From Alloiococcus otitis ATCC 51267 (lineage in GTDB: Bacteria > Bacillota > Bacilli > Lactobacillales > Carnobacteriaceae_A): a stretch of DNA of 64,000 nt. The position numbers and the translations under genes are program-made. Of this stretch, positions 17,925 through 25,731 are shown piece by piece (the first letter of the stretch is position 1; each line of letters opens with the position of its first letter). The stretch covers positions 414,103 to 478,102 of the forward strand of contig NZ_JH992957.1 in assembly GCF_000315445.1 (NCBI RefSeq), given 5' to 3'. A model generated the notes under the pieces. It did no database searches. It was not told the DNA's origin and saw nothing but the letters and a program-made list of their open reading frames with translations.

Positions 17925-18753
17925 CTTTATTCCCACTTTCAATTAAACTAGGGTCGACAAACCCATATCCTTTTTCTTCAAAACCGAGGATAATATCTTC
18001 AACAGCATCCTTGGTCCACTCTCGGTCGTGCATGAGCAAGTTAGCACCATCGGATAAGAATTCACTATTCACCATAATGTCTGCTAGGGCATCGGGGTCT
18101 TGGTACTGGCTCTCCCAGTCGTAGCCATAAGACCAGTTCATAGACTGCATGCCTTCTTCTTCAGCCACCTGGTAGGAGTAGTCGGTCTGAGCCCCAAAGG
18201 GTGGGCGGAAAAAGCGAGGTCTAACCCCAATGAGTTCTTCAACTCGGTCGTTGGTATCAACGATCTCAGCTCTTTGGGCTTCTTCAGATATTTCTTGCAG
18301 GTTGGGGTGGTTATAGGTGTGGTTGCCAATTTCAAAGCCCATGTCGTGGATGGCTTGGAGTTGGTCTTGGCCTTCTTGGTCATCCAAGTACATAGCATTG
18401 ACGAAGAAAATAGCAGGAACGTCGTGGTCATGCAAAATCTCTGCTATCTCTAAGGCATAATTGTCAGGCGCATCATCAAAGGTCATCAGGACCACCTGAC
18501 TGTCCGCTCCGCTTCCTTCAATCGGTTCAATCCGAAAGCTTTCTTCATTTAATGTGTACTGTGCTTCTTGGTCCGCTTCAGCCTGGTCGCTTTCATTGCT
18601 AGCTTCTTGGCCATCTTGACCTTGTTGGTCTTCTACTTCTTCAGTGTTTTCCTCTTGGGCTTCATTTTCTTGGTCTTCTTGGTCACCTGAGCAAGCTACC
18701 AAGATGAGGGGAGCGACTAGGAGGGGTAAGAAGCCTTTCATTTTATTTTTCAT
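17914..18753 (-). CDS. Polysaccharide deacetylase lipoprotein (NodB/CE4 domain)
   Basis: A predicted membrane-anchored carbohydrate deacetylase, acting on peptidoglycan or another N-acetylated glycan outside the cell. It has 279 residues. The lipobox LILVAC at the end of an N-terminal hydrophobic stretch predicts lipidation, followed by an acidic, Gln/Glu-rich linker of about 45 residues. The NodB domain has motif 1 as MTFDDAP (the usual TFDDGP with Ala for Gly), motif 2 GNHTYNHP (zinc-binding histidines), motif 3 RFFRPPFGAQ and a late LMHDRE histidine motif. It shares an ATGA overlap with the upstream lipoprotein gene and overlaps the glycosidase-like gene downstream. Confidence 0.9.
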   Translation of the reverse strand: MKNKMKGFLPLLVAPLILVACSGDQEDQENEAQEENTEEVEDQQGQDGQEASNESDQAEADQEAQYTLNEESFRIEPIEGSGADSQVVLMTFDDAPDNYALEIAEILHDHDVPAIFFVNAMYLDDQEGQDQLQAIHDMGFEIGNHTYNHPNLQEISEEAQRAEIVDTNDRVEELIGVRPRFFRPPFGAQTDYSYQVAEEEGMQSMNWSYGYDWESQYQDPDALADIMVNSEFLSDGANLLMHDREWTKDAVEDIILGFEEKGYGFVDPSLIESGNKDAA

Positions 18754-19403
18754 TCGTTTTCACCTTCCTGATTGTTTTCTTCCTCGTTAACACTTTGGGC
18801 AAAGTCATCGATTTGGTCCAAAATTTGATCAAATTCTGCATTTAAATCGGAGGCTTGGTTCTTCAAGTCTTCATCCTCTGCTTCAATATCTTCTAGACCT
18901 TGGAGAAATTCTTCCCCCGAGACTTCATCGGAGCCAATATCTTGGAAGAAAGTTTCCTGGTTATCTAAACTAGTTTGGTATTGGTCGGTATAGGCTTCAA
19001 CTTGGTCAGTAAAATTATGTAAGTTGTCAGCCAAGGCTTGGACTTCTTCTTGGTTCAGTTCCTCACCGTCATAATCTGCTAAATAATCAGCCTGGTCAGT
19101 GATGCTTTGGTTGAGGTCCAAAATACTTTCCACTTGTTCGCGCCGTTGGTTGACATTTTCAAAAACTTCAGCATCTTCACTTGTGAAACGATCTAAACCT
19201 TCTTCAGATCCAAGGTCTTCTTCAAAAGTATCCATTAAGTCAGCCTCTGTATCGTAGAGCTCATTAAATTGGTCTACCATGGCCTGACTATCTTCTTGAA
19301 GATTACTTGTTGTATCACTGACGCTTGATATACTATAATTAGTGCATCCAGCAAGTAGAAAAAGGCTGGAAGAACTAACCAGTGTCTTGACTAATTTATT
19401 CAA
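18750..19403 (-). CDS. YkyA-like lipoprotein
   Basis: A predicted lipoprotein on the outer face of the membrane, resembling the YkyA family of putative cell-wall-binding lipoproteins; its function is unknown. The signal ends in the lipobox LLAGC. The mature part is almost wholly helical, acidic and rich in Gln/Asp/Glu, consistent with a coiled-coil bundle. I prefer the TTG at 19403 (217 residues), which lies 7 bases after AAGGAG; a TTG at 19409 is too close to that site. It is the first gene of a three-gene leftward operon and overlaps the deacetylase gene by 4 bp. Confidence 0.72.
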   Translation of the reverse strand: MNKLVKTLVSSSSLFLLAGCTNYSISSVSDTTSNLQEDSQAMVDQFNELYDTEADLMDTFEEDLGSEEGLDRFTSEDAEVFENVNQRREQVESILDLNQSITDQADYLADYDGEELNQEEVQALADNLHNFTDQVEAYTDQYQTSLDNQETFFQDIGSDEVSGEEFLQGLEDIEAEDEDLKNQASDLNAEFDQILDQIDDFAQSVNEEENNQEGENE

Positions 19404-19439
19404 GTTCAAACTCCTTCGTAATGTAAGATTGGTATTTCC

Positions 19440-19468
19440 ATTCTACAGTAAATAAGTTAGGATGTTAA
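19440..19468 (-). promoter_or_regulatory. Promoter of the exported-protein operon
   Basis: On the minus strand TTAACA (19468-19463) and TAGAAT (19445-19440) are separated by 17 bp, upstream of the first lipoprotein gene. Confidence 0.6.
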
Positions 19469-19529
19469 TCATATTCCCCTAATATTGACCACTTGTGGCC
19501 ATTAATTTCACAAAAGGAGCTATTAAAGC

Positions 19530-19997
19530 ATGATCCAATATTATTTTATCAGCTTGGTCATTATCATTCTTGACCAATTAACCAAGTATTTAACAGCCAG
19601 CAATCTAGACTTAGGCCAGACTATAAACTTGATTCCCAATGTCTTGTCTTTGACCCATGTCCAAAACACTGGGGCAGCTTGGAGTATATTTGAAGGACAG
19701 ATGGTCTTTTTTTACCTTGTCACCATCTTAGTCGTGGCCTTTTTAATCTACCTTCTCCACAAGGAAGGTAAGAAGTCAGCCCTCCTGGCAACGGCTATTG
19801 CTTTTATGATTGGTGGCGCCCTGGGTAACTTTATTGACCGCCTATTCCACCAGTACGTTATCGATATGATCCAAGTTGACTTTATGTCCTTTCCAATCTT
19901 TAATATTGCTGATATAGCCCTAACAACTGGGGTTATTTTGATGCTTGTAGCAGTCCTTTACGACGAATACATGATGAAAGGAGGGGAGGAAGGATGA
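19530..19997 (+). CDS. lspA: Lipoprotein signal peptidase (signal peptidase II)
   Basis: Integral membrane aspartic peptidase that cleaves prolipoproteins before the lipid-modified cysteine. It has 155 residues with four predicted membrane segments. Conserved motifs are DQLTKYL, NTGAAWSIF, GGALGNFIDR (first catalytic Asp) and FNIADIALTTG (second catalytic Asp). An AAAGGAG site precedes the ATG. It overlaps the downstream pseudouridine synthase gene by 4 bp, the common lspA-rluD arrangement in Firmicutes. Several lipobox proteins in this window are its likely substrates. Confidence 0.96.
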   Translation: MIQYYFISLVIIILDQLTKYLTASNLDLGQTINLIPNVLSLTHVQNTGAAWSIFEGQMVFFYLVTILVVAFLIYLLHKEGKKSALLATAIAFMIGGALGNFIDRLFHQYVIDMIQVDFMSFPIFNIADIALTTGVILMLVAVLYDEYMMKGGEEG

Positions 19998-20908
19998 CTG
20001 AAAGAAGAGAAGTCCGGATAGACCAAGAAAAGGGGCGTCTGGACAAGGTCTTAAGTGATCAACTCAATGATTTATCCCGGTCTAAAATTCAAGACTTGAT
20101 TCAAACAGACCAGGTGACCGTCAATGGCCAGGCTGTAAAAGCCAACTACCAAGTCGCCAAAGGGGACAAGGTAGTCCTTACCATCCCGCCAGTTCAAGAA
20201 GTTAACTTAGAAGCTGAAGCTATTCCAGTCCCTATTGTCTACCAAGACTCAGACCTAGCTGTGGTGAATAAACCCCAAAACATGGTCGTCCACCCCAGCC
20301 TAGGTCACCCAGACCATACCTTGGTCAATGCCCTTTTATACCAACTGGACAACTTGTCTGGTATCAACGGAGAATTGCGGCCAGGTATTGTCCACCGGAT
20401 AGACAAGGACACATCGGGTCTTTTGGTCGTAGCTAAAAATGACCTGGCCCACCAGTCCTTATCCAAGCAGTTAAAAGACAAGACGGTTGACCGTCACTAC
20501 CTAGCCTTGGTTCATGGCCACGTCCCTCATCCAAAAGGGACTATCGATGCTCCAATCGGACGCGACTCAAAAGACCGGAAGAAATATGCCGTCACTGAGA
20601 ATGGGAAAGAGGCCATCACCCATTTTGACCTTATCCGCTACTTTGGCCAAGACTATAGTCTCATCCAGTGCCAACTGGAGACCGGCCGGACCCACCAAAT
20701 CAGGGTCCACCTAGCCTATATTGGCTTTCCTTTAGCCGGAGACCCCCTATACGGTCCGAAGAAGACCCTTGAGGGACCAGGCCAATACTTACACGCTAAG
20801 ACTTTAGGCTTTGACCATCCCAGAACTGGCCAGCGCCTATCCTTTACTAGCGACTTGCCGCAAGTTTTTCAGCAAACCTTAAAAGAATTAGACTTAAAAT
20901 ACAAATAA
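19994..20908 (+). CDS. rluD: RluA/RluD-family 23S rRNA pseudouridine synthase
   Basis: Isomerises uridines in large-subunit rRNA to pseudouridine. It has 304 residues. The N-terminal S4 RNA-binding domain (RLDKVLSDQLNDLSRSKIQ) is followed by the catalytic domain with the RIDKDTSGLLVVAKN motif carrying the catalytic Asp. The later motif GRTHQIRVHLAYIGFPLAGD is typical of RluA-type enzymes. It is coupled to lspA by an ATGA-type overlap. The exact target uridines cannot be told from sequence alone; RluD-type (YlyB) is the best guess from context. Confidence 0.9.
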   Translation: MTERREVRIDQEKGRLDKVLSDQLNDLSRSKIQDLIQTDQVTVNGQAVKANYQVAKGDKVVLTIPPVQEVNLEAEAIPVPIVYQDSDLAVVNKPQNMVVHPSLGHPDHTLVNALLYQLDNLSGINGELRPGIVHRIDKDTSGLLVVAKNDLAHQSLSKQLKDKTVDRHYLALVHGHVPHPKGTIDAPIGRDSKDRKKYAVTENGKEAITHFDLIRYFGQDYSLIQCQLETGRTHQIRVHLAYIGFPLAGDPLYGPKKTLEGPGQYLHAKTLGFDHPRTGQRLSFTSDLPQVFQQTLKELDLKYK

Positions 20909-20911
20909 AGT

Positions 20912-20940
20912 TTGCAAGCTTGAAGCCTTTATGCTAGTAT
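20912..20940 (+). promoter_or_regulatory. Promoter of rplS
   Basis: TTGCAA at 20912-20917 and TAGTAT at 20935-20940 are spaced by 17 bp, with TGC just before the -10 box. The transcript would have a leader of roughly 75 bases. Confidence 0.7.
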
Positions 20941-20947
20941 GTTTAAT

Positions 20948-21022
20948 TGGTGGTAGCACCATATCATGCAGTCATCCGCTAGGACCAAGCACCCAAGATG
21001 GTTGCGCGAGAGGAGTAGAAAA
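20948..21022 (+). promoter_or_regulatory. Possible L19 leader (5' UTR of rplS)
   Basis: The roughly 75-base untranslated stretch between promoter and rplS has local inverted repeats and position typical of autoregulatory L19 leaders known in Firmicutes. I cannot verify a covariance-model match, so this is a suggestion from context only. Confidence 0.35.
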
Positions 21023-21373
21023 ATGAACCCATTGATCGAAGAAATTACCAAAGAGCAGTTACGAGATGATATTCCAGACTTTAGACCTGGTGATACTGTC
21101 CGCGTTCACGCCCGCATTGTCGAAGGGAGCCGTGAACGTATCCAATTGTTCGAAGGCGTTGTTATCAGTCGCCGAGGACAAGGAATCAGTGAAATGTACA
21201 CTGTTCGTAAAATTTCTAGCGGAGTTGGGGTAGAACGGACTTTCCCAGTTCACTCCCCACGTGTTGCTAAGATCGAAGTTACCCGCCGTGGTCGCGTTCG
21301 TAGAGCTAAATTATTCTACTTACGCAAACGGACTGGTAAGGCAACCCGAATCCGTGAACAAATGCGCCGTTAA
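21023..21373 (+). CDS. rplS: 50S ribosomal protein L19
   Basis: Large-subunit protein at the interface with the small subunit. It has 116 residues from the ATG at 21023, which follows GAGAGGAG at 21008-21015; an in-frame ATG 57 bases earlier has no ribosome site and would add 19 residues that L19 does not have. Conserved stretches are [43 protein letters not shown] and [17 protein letters not shown]. It is monocistronic, with its own promoter and a strong terminator. The usual neighbours trmD and rimM are not present here. Confidence 0.97.
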   Translation: MNPLIEEITKEQLRDDIPDFRPGDTVRVHARIVEGSRERIQLFEGVVISRRGQGISEMYTVRKISSGVGVERTFPVHSPRVAKIEVTRRGRVRRAKLFYLRKRTGKATRIREQMRR

Positions 21374-21381
21374 GTGGCCAC

Positions 21382-21421
21382 AAATGACCAAACCTACTTT
21401 CGATAGGTTTGGTCATTTTTT
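21382..21421 (+). terminator. Terminator of rplS
   Basis: A 15-bp perfect stem (21382-21396 with 21404-21418) with a 7-base loop and a T-rich tail. Confidence 0.92.
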
Positions 21422-21543
21422 ATGTTAAAAATCATTCATATTGACTCGTTAAGATCCTAGGCTAGGGCAAGATAGTAAAATAATTTGTTTATTTGTCAAA
21501 ATAAGTTATACTGAATGTATACATAGACTTTTGGAGGAATATT

Positions 21544-22035
21544 ATGAGTTTGATTACCGAAAAATTCAAGCAACTTGCCGATGATCAGAATGTGAAGTTT
21601 AAAGACCGGGTTGTTGAACAACCGATTAAAAACAAAGATGGGGAAGAAGTGACCCAAAAGCAACACGCCTTCCAAACCGGCCTACAAGTTAACAAAGACA
21701 AGGTTGTTCCCTGCTCTGTTATTATTCAAGAATCACCTAGCGACCGGGTTAACTACCAAATTACCTACAATAGAATTGGTTACGTTACTGACCGCAACAA
21801 GATAGGGTCTGTCCTTGAAGAATTAAATGAACTCAACCGGGTGCGAAGTGGCTACTATCACTTTGCCATTTCCAAAGATGGCGAATTAATTATGCGTAAC
21901 TTAGGTATTACAGGTGAAGACGTTAGACCCCTTATCAATACTTTTGTCTTCGGTGCCCGCATCTTGCGCGCCCTTTACCAAGAACTAGACCAAATTTCTG
22001 GCTTAGACCTAAGCCAATCCAACCAAGCTAACTAA
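21544..22035 (+). CDS. Conserved-looking hypothetical protein, 163 residues
   Basis: Not recognised with certainty. The protein is soluble, without signal or membrane segments. It is predicted to be alpha/beta: an N-terminal helix, beta-rich centre (VPCSVIIQESPSDRVNYQITYN), then a helix (SVLEELNELNRVRSGYYHF), a beta hairpin and a long C-terminal helix. That layout is reminiscent of the YbjN/secretion-chaperone-like fold, but this is only a suggestion. A TTGGAGGAA ribosome site precedes the ATG, and the codon usage matches its neighbours, so it is a real gene. It stands alone between rplS and ywlG. Confidence 0.8.
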   Translation: MSLITEKFKQLADDQNVKFKDRVVEQPIKNKDGEEVTQKQHAFQTGLQVNKDKVVPCSVIIQESPSDRVNYQITYNRIGYVTDRNKIGSVLEELNELNRVRSGYYHFAISKDGELIMRNLGITGEDVRPLINTFVFGARILRALYQELDQISGLDLSQSNQAN

Positions 22036-22117
22036 TTTATAATCAATTTGCCTACCAGGTCCGATCTGACAAAACTAATATTGGGAGTAACAAAAATATA
22101 TAATAGGAGTGTTTAGA

Positions 22118-22672
22118 TTGGCACAAGATTACGATGAAAAGCAGTTGTTAGACCAGGTAGAGAAAGTAACCTATGACTTGCTTGAAGAAGCAAAACTGGA
22201 AGCTGGCCAGGCCCTCGTTTTAGGCTTGAGTACCAGTGAAGTTGTCGGTGGGCAAATTGGGAAAAATTCCAATGCTGAAATCGGTAAGGCAATTGTCTCC
22301 AAAATCAAATCCATCTTAGATGATAAGGGGATTTACCTGGCTACCCAGGGTTGTGAGCACATTAACCGGGCCTTAGTGGTGGACCGGGAATACGCTAAAA
22401 GCCACAATTTAGAAATTGTTAATGTCAAACCAGCCCTTCATGCGGGTGGATCAGGCACAGTTGCCGCCTATGACCTCTTAGACGACCCGGTTATGGTGGA
22501 ACACATCACAGCTGATGCTGGTTTGGACATTGGGGACACCTTTATTGGGATGCAGGTGAAATTTGTCCAGGTTCCTGTCCGTTTTGATATTGACCAAATT
22601 GGACAAGCCCATTTAACTGCCCTTCGGTCTCGACCTAAAAACATCGGTGGCGAACGGGCTGAGTATGAATAA
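22118..22672 (+). CDS. UPF0340/YwlG family protein
   Basis: Member of the UPF0340 (TIGR01440, YwlG) family, found across Firmicutes and of unknown function. It has 184 residues from the TTG at 22118, which lies 7 bases after an AGGAGT site; a GTG at 22109 overlaps that site and is less likely. Family landmarks visible here are [48 protein letters not shown] and [14 protein letters not shown]. In many relatives it sits near serine hydroxymethyltransferase or upp, but not here. Confidence 0.87.
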   Translation: MAQDYDEKQLLDQVEKVTYDLLEEAKLEAGQALVLGLSTSEVVGGQIGKNSNAEIGKAIVSKIKSILDDKGIYLATQGCEHINRALVVDREYAKSHNLEIVNVKPALHAGGSGTVAAYDLLDDPVMVEHITADAGLDIGDTFIGMQVKFVQVPVRFDIDQIGQAHLTALRSRPKNIGGERAEYE

Positions 22673-22732
22673 GTTGACTTAATCGCTTGAGATAAGTAGT
22701 TTAAAACTGATGAAAACTAGGGAGGTAGACCC

Positions 22733-22810
22733 ATGCAACAAGCGAATCAAATTTTAAATCCTGTTTCAGGTTTTTTGTGGCAAAATCGCATAGTAGCTGT
22801 GTCTGCTTAA
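22733..22810 (+). CDS. 25-codon leader peptide with one Trp codon
   Basis: A small open frame starting with ATG 7 bases after a very good AGGGAGG ribosome site (22719-22725). It encodes 25 residues beginning MQQANQILNPVSG and ending VAVSA, with a single Trp at codon 16 (TGG at 22778-22780). Its last 15 or so bases (AGCTGTGTCT and GCTTA, 22794-22808) can pair with a downstream segment at 22824-22839. It therefore looks like the sensor part of a translation-controlled attenuator for the importer downstream. Position, ribosome site and coupling to hairpins all support translation, but the peptide itself matches nothing I can name. Confidence 0.72.
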   Translation: MQQANQILNPVSGFLWQNRIVAVSA

Positions 22811-22945
22811 CTAAAATCAAGTAAGCCTAGATACAGCTGATCAACTCGATTGACCTGTATCTATGCGTTTATAGAGCAAAAACCGCATAGATCGGATAAG
22901 TCTGTGCGGTTTTTCACAACCGTAGTCAACTACGGTTGTTTTTTA
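22794..22945 (+). promoter_or_regulatory. Multi-hairpin attenuator with two tandem terminators
   Basis: Alternative pairings can be drawn by eye. 1:2 is 22794-22803 (plus GCTTA to 22808) with 22830-22839 (plus TAAGC). 2:3 is TAGATACAG 22828-22836 with CTGTATCTA 22855-22863. 3:4 is ATCTATGCG 22859-22867 with CGCATAGAT 22884-22892. 4:5 is a 14-bp terminator stem 22878-22891 with 22901-22914. 5:6 is 22905-22911 with 22918-22924. 6:7 is a second terminator ACAACCGTAG 22916-22925 with CTACGGTTGT 22930-22939 followed by T6. One set (1:2, 3:4, 5:6) breaks both terminators; the other (2:3, 4:5, 6:7) forms both. Confidence 0.75.
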
Positions 22946-22978
22946 TTTTAAACTAATTTTTAATTAGGAGGGAAAAGA

Positions 22979-23971
22979 TTGAAAAAATTACTTGCCACCA
23001 TTGCGGTCCTCATTGCCATTGTTTCCTATTACACGGTTTCCTACCAGGATCCAGAACAAGGTCAGGCTAGCCTAGACCAAGAAGTGAGTGTTGGCATCCT
23101 ACAATTGGTCAGCCACCCATCCCTGGATGAAATCCAACAAGGCATCCAAGATAGCTTTGAAGAAGATGGCAGCCAAGTCGAAATTGACCTGCAAAATGCC
23201 CAGGGGGACCAAAACAACCTTAATACCATGTCCCAACGATTTGTTTACCAAGAGGCAGATCTGATGATTGGAATTGCCACCCCAGCTGTCCAGGCCTTGG
23301 CTAATGCAAGCTCAGATATTCCCATTATCATGGCTGGTGTCACCGATCCAATCGAAGCTGGCTTAATGAAAGACTTAAATCAACCGGGTAGAAATATTAG
23401 TGGGGTGAGAGACCTAACCCCCTACCAGGACCAAATCGACCTTATCCAAACCATCCTACCAGACTTGTCAAGCTTGGGGATTATTTACTCCAGTGGTGAG
23501 GTTAATTCAGCCAAGCAAAGTCAAGCCGCAAAAGACTATGCCCAGTCCCTTGGTATGGAGGTCAAGGAAGCGACTATTTCTTCGCCAAATGACCTCATCC
23601 AAGTAGCTGCCCAATTATGCCAGGAAGTGGAGGCTATCTGGGTGGGAACGGACAATAATATTGCTTCTGCCTTTCCCAGCCTGGTCGAAGTGGCTAACGA
23701 CAACCAGGTTCCCATCTTCCCAGCAGTTTATGAAATGGTGGCAAGTGGGGGACTAGCAACCCGGGGACTGAGCCAGTATCAAATCGGACGGTTGAGCGGG
23801 CAAATGGCCTTGGAAGTTTTAGCTGGAGCAGACATTGCTAATCTTCCTGTCCAAGATCCTACAGAGACAGAACTCGTGGTTAACCCTGACCAGGCCGATC
23901 GCTTAGGCTTGACCATCCCGTCTGAAATCCTAGAAGAAGCAGACATCCTAATAGAGGGAGGTCAAGAATGA
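22979..23971 (+). CDS. trpX: ABC importer substrate-binding protein (TrpX type, COG2984)
   Basis: Extracytoplasmic binding protein of a three-part ABC importer whose family is predicted to carry tryptophan or related substrates in Firmicutes. It has 330 residues. An N-terminal hydrophobic stretch (LLATIAVLIAIVSYYTVSY) acts as signal or anchor; there is no lipobox cysteine. The family start of the mature domain, VGILQLVSHPSLDEIQQG, is followed by the two-lobe periplasmic-binding fold (IMAGVTDPIEAGLM, LGIIYSSGEVNS, WVGTDNNIASA, IFPAVYEM). The start is TTG 22979 after AGGAGGG. It is the first gene after the leader-peptide attenuator and overlaps the permease gene by 4 bp. Confidence 0.85.
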   Translation: MKKLLATIAVLIAIVSYYTVSYQDPEQGQASLDQEVSVGILQLVSHPSLDEIQQGIQDSFEEDGSQVEIDLQNAQGDQNNLNTMSQRFVYQEADLMIGIATPAVQALANASSDIPIIMAGVTDPIEAGLMKDLNQPGRNISGVRDLTPYQDQIDLIQTILPDLSSLGIIYSSGEVNSAKQSQAAKDYAQSLGMEVKEATISSPNDLIQVAAQLCQEVEAIWVGTDNNIASAFPSLVEVANDNQVPIFPAVYEMVASGGLATRGLSQYQIGRLSGQMALEVLAGADIANLPVQDPTETELVVNPDQADRLGLTIPSEILEEADILIEGGQE

Positions 23972-24867
23972 ACTTAATCATTGTTTCCATAGCGGAAGGG
24001 TTATTATGGGCCGTCATGGCTATCGGGATTTTCCTTTCTTTCCGTATCCTACAAATAGCCGACTTGACCATTGAAGGAGCCTTTCCCTTAGGGGCAGCTG
24101 TTTCTGCTGCCATGATTGCAAGCGGGTTTAACCCACTCCTAGCTACCCTTATGGGATTTGTAGCTGGTATGCTGGCTGGTTTGGTGACTGGTCTTTTAAT
24201 TAATAAGTTAAACATTCCAACCCTCCTAGCCGGTATCTTGACCATGACGGGCCTTTACTCCATAAACTTACGGATTATGGGCCAGGCCAATATCAGTTTA
24301 CTCAACCAAGACCGGTTTACCCAAATCTTAGACAAGGTCTTTAACCTTCCTAGCCAAACCAACCTAATCCTCCTAGCCAGCTTGATTTTGACTGTCATTG
24401 TTGCTGGCTTACACCTCTTTTTTAAAACTGACCTCGGACAAGCCTTAATTGCTACAGGGGATAATGAGCGTATGGCGGCTTCCATGGGGGTCAAGATCCA
24501 ACAAATGAAAATTTTAGCCCTTATGTTGTCCAATGGCTTTGTGGCCTTGTCTGGGTCCTTAATTGCCCAAAATAACGGTTACGCTGATATCAGCATGGGG
24601 ATTGGGACCATTGTCATTGGACTGGCCTCCTTGATGCTGGCTGAAGTGATTTATGCCAATGTCTCGCTAGGGGTCCGGCTCACTTCCTTGGCCGTGGGGT
24701 CGATTATCTACCGGCTCCTCATTTCCCTGGCCCTATCCTTGGGGCTCCAGCCCAACGACTTAAAACTGGTCTCGGCAATCTTATTGGCACTTGTCATCGC
24801 CTTGCCACATTTTTTCAAGCATTACCAATCCAATTTAAAAGCCATGAAGGAGGGAGACAATGACTGA
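23968..24867 (+). CDS. ABC importer permease (COG4120)
   Basis: Membrane permease of the same importer, related to branched-chain amino acid permeases. It has 299 residues with about eight predicted hydrophobic segments. Landmarks include FRILQIADLTIEGAFPLGAA near the start, LLAGILTMTGLYSINLRIMG, and the cytoplasmic TGDNERMAASMGV loop that would contact the ATPase. It overlaps the binding-protein gene by 4 bp and the ATPase gene by 8 bp, so the three subunits are translationally linked and should be made in fixed proportion. Substrate inference rests on the family and on the upstream Trp-codon leader. Confidence 0.87.
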   Translation: MNLIIVSIAEGLLWAVMAIGIFLSFRILQIADLTIEGAFPLGAAVSAAMIASGFNPLLATLMGFVAGMLAGLVTGLLINKLNIPTLLAGILTMTGLYSINLRIMGQANISLLNQDRFTQILDKVFNLPSQTNLILLASLILTVIVAGLHLFFKTDLGQALIATGDNERMAASMGVKIQQMKILALMLSNGFVALSGSLIAQNNGYADISMGIGTIVIGLASLMLAEVIYANVSLGVRLTSLAVGSIIYRLLISLALSLGLQPNDLKLVSAILLALVIALPHFFKHYQSNLKAMKEGDND

Positions 24868-25669
24868 GCGATTACTCCACTTATCCAATATTAAAAAGAC
24901 CTTTAACCCTGGTACCCTTGATGAAAAACAAGTCCTGAAAGGCTTAAACTTAACCATTCACAAGGGGGATTTCATCAGTGTCATTGGGGGCAATGGGGCA
25001 GGCAAGTCTACCTTACTCAATGTTATTTCGGGAGCTACTAAGCCTGATTCAGGCCAGATTCAAATGGAGGGAAAAGATATCACTCGGACGGGGGAGGTTA
25101 ACCGGGCCAAAGACATTGCCCGGGTCTTTCAAAACCCAAGTTTGGGGACTGCCCCAAGGATGACTATCGCTGAAAACCTGGCTATTGCCATGAAGAGAGG
25201 GGAAAGACGGCTTTTCGGCCGGTCCTTAACCAGTACAAACAAGGCCTACTTTAAAAAACTCTTAGCCAGTCTGGACCTTGGCTTAGAAGACCGGCTGGAT
25301 GACAGCTTAGACCTGCTGTCAGGCGGTCAGCGTCAGTCTATCTCCCTCTTGATGGCCACCATTAAAAAGCCTAAGCTCCTCCTCTTAGATGAGCATACCT
25401 CTGCTTTAGACCCTAAAGCTGCTGGTAAGGTGATGGCCCTGACAGACCAAGCCATTAAAGAAGACCAAATCACCAGCCTTATGATCACCCACAATATGAG
25501 ACAGGCAATTGATTACGGCAACCGGCTCATTATGCTCCACCAAGGACAAATTATCTTGGACATGAAAGGACAAGCCAAGGATGAACTAACAGTTGACAAG
25601 GTTTTGGACCTCTTCCAAAACCAGACCCTGGACCAAGAAGTGACCGATTCCCTTTTCTTGTCCGATTAA
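24860..25669 (+). CDS. ABC importer ATP-binding protein (COG1101)
   Basis: Cytoplasmic ATPase that powers the importer. It has 269 residues with Walker A GGNGAGKSTLLN, the Q-loop in RVFQNPSLG, the signature LLSGGQRQSISLL, Walker B LLLLDEHTSALDP and the switch histidine in MITHNMRQA. The Walker B sequence has DEHTSALD, with His where most have Pro or Ala, as is usual for this subfamily. It starts inside the end of the permease gene. The gene after it follows at 62 bp and is probably not part of the transporter. Confidence 0.92.
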   Translation: MTERLLHLSNIKKTFNPGTLDEKQVLKGLNLTIHKGDFISVIGGNGAGKSTLLNVISGATKPDSGQIQMEGKDITRTGEVNRAKDIARVFQNPSLGTAPRMTIAENLAIAMKRGERRLFGRSLTSTNKAYFKKLLASLDLGLEDRLDDSLDLLSGGQRQSISLLMATIKKPKLLLLDEHTSALDPKAAGKVMALTDQAIKEDQITSLMITHNMRQAIDYGNRLIMLHQGQIILDMKGQAKDELTVDKVLDLFQNQTLDQEVTDSLFLSD

Positions 25670-25731
25670 GATTGTTTCAAAAGAGGGCTTTCTATGGTAT
25701 ATTAGGCAAAAGCAAGGAAAGTTGGGTTAAG

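Noticed and set aside
18100..18453. 117-residue plus-strand frame opposite the deacetylase gene
   Set aside because: Antisense shadow without start signals.
22673..22978. T-box riboswitch before the importer
   Set aside because: No T-box consensus (AGGGTGGNACCGCG-like) or specifier stem is visible; a ribosome site with a short frame explains the region better.
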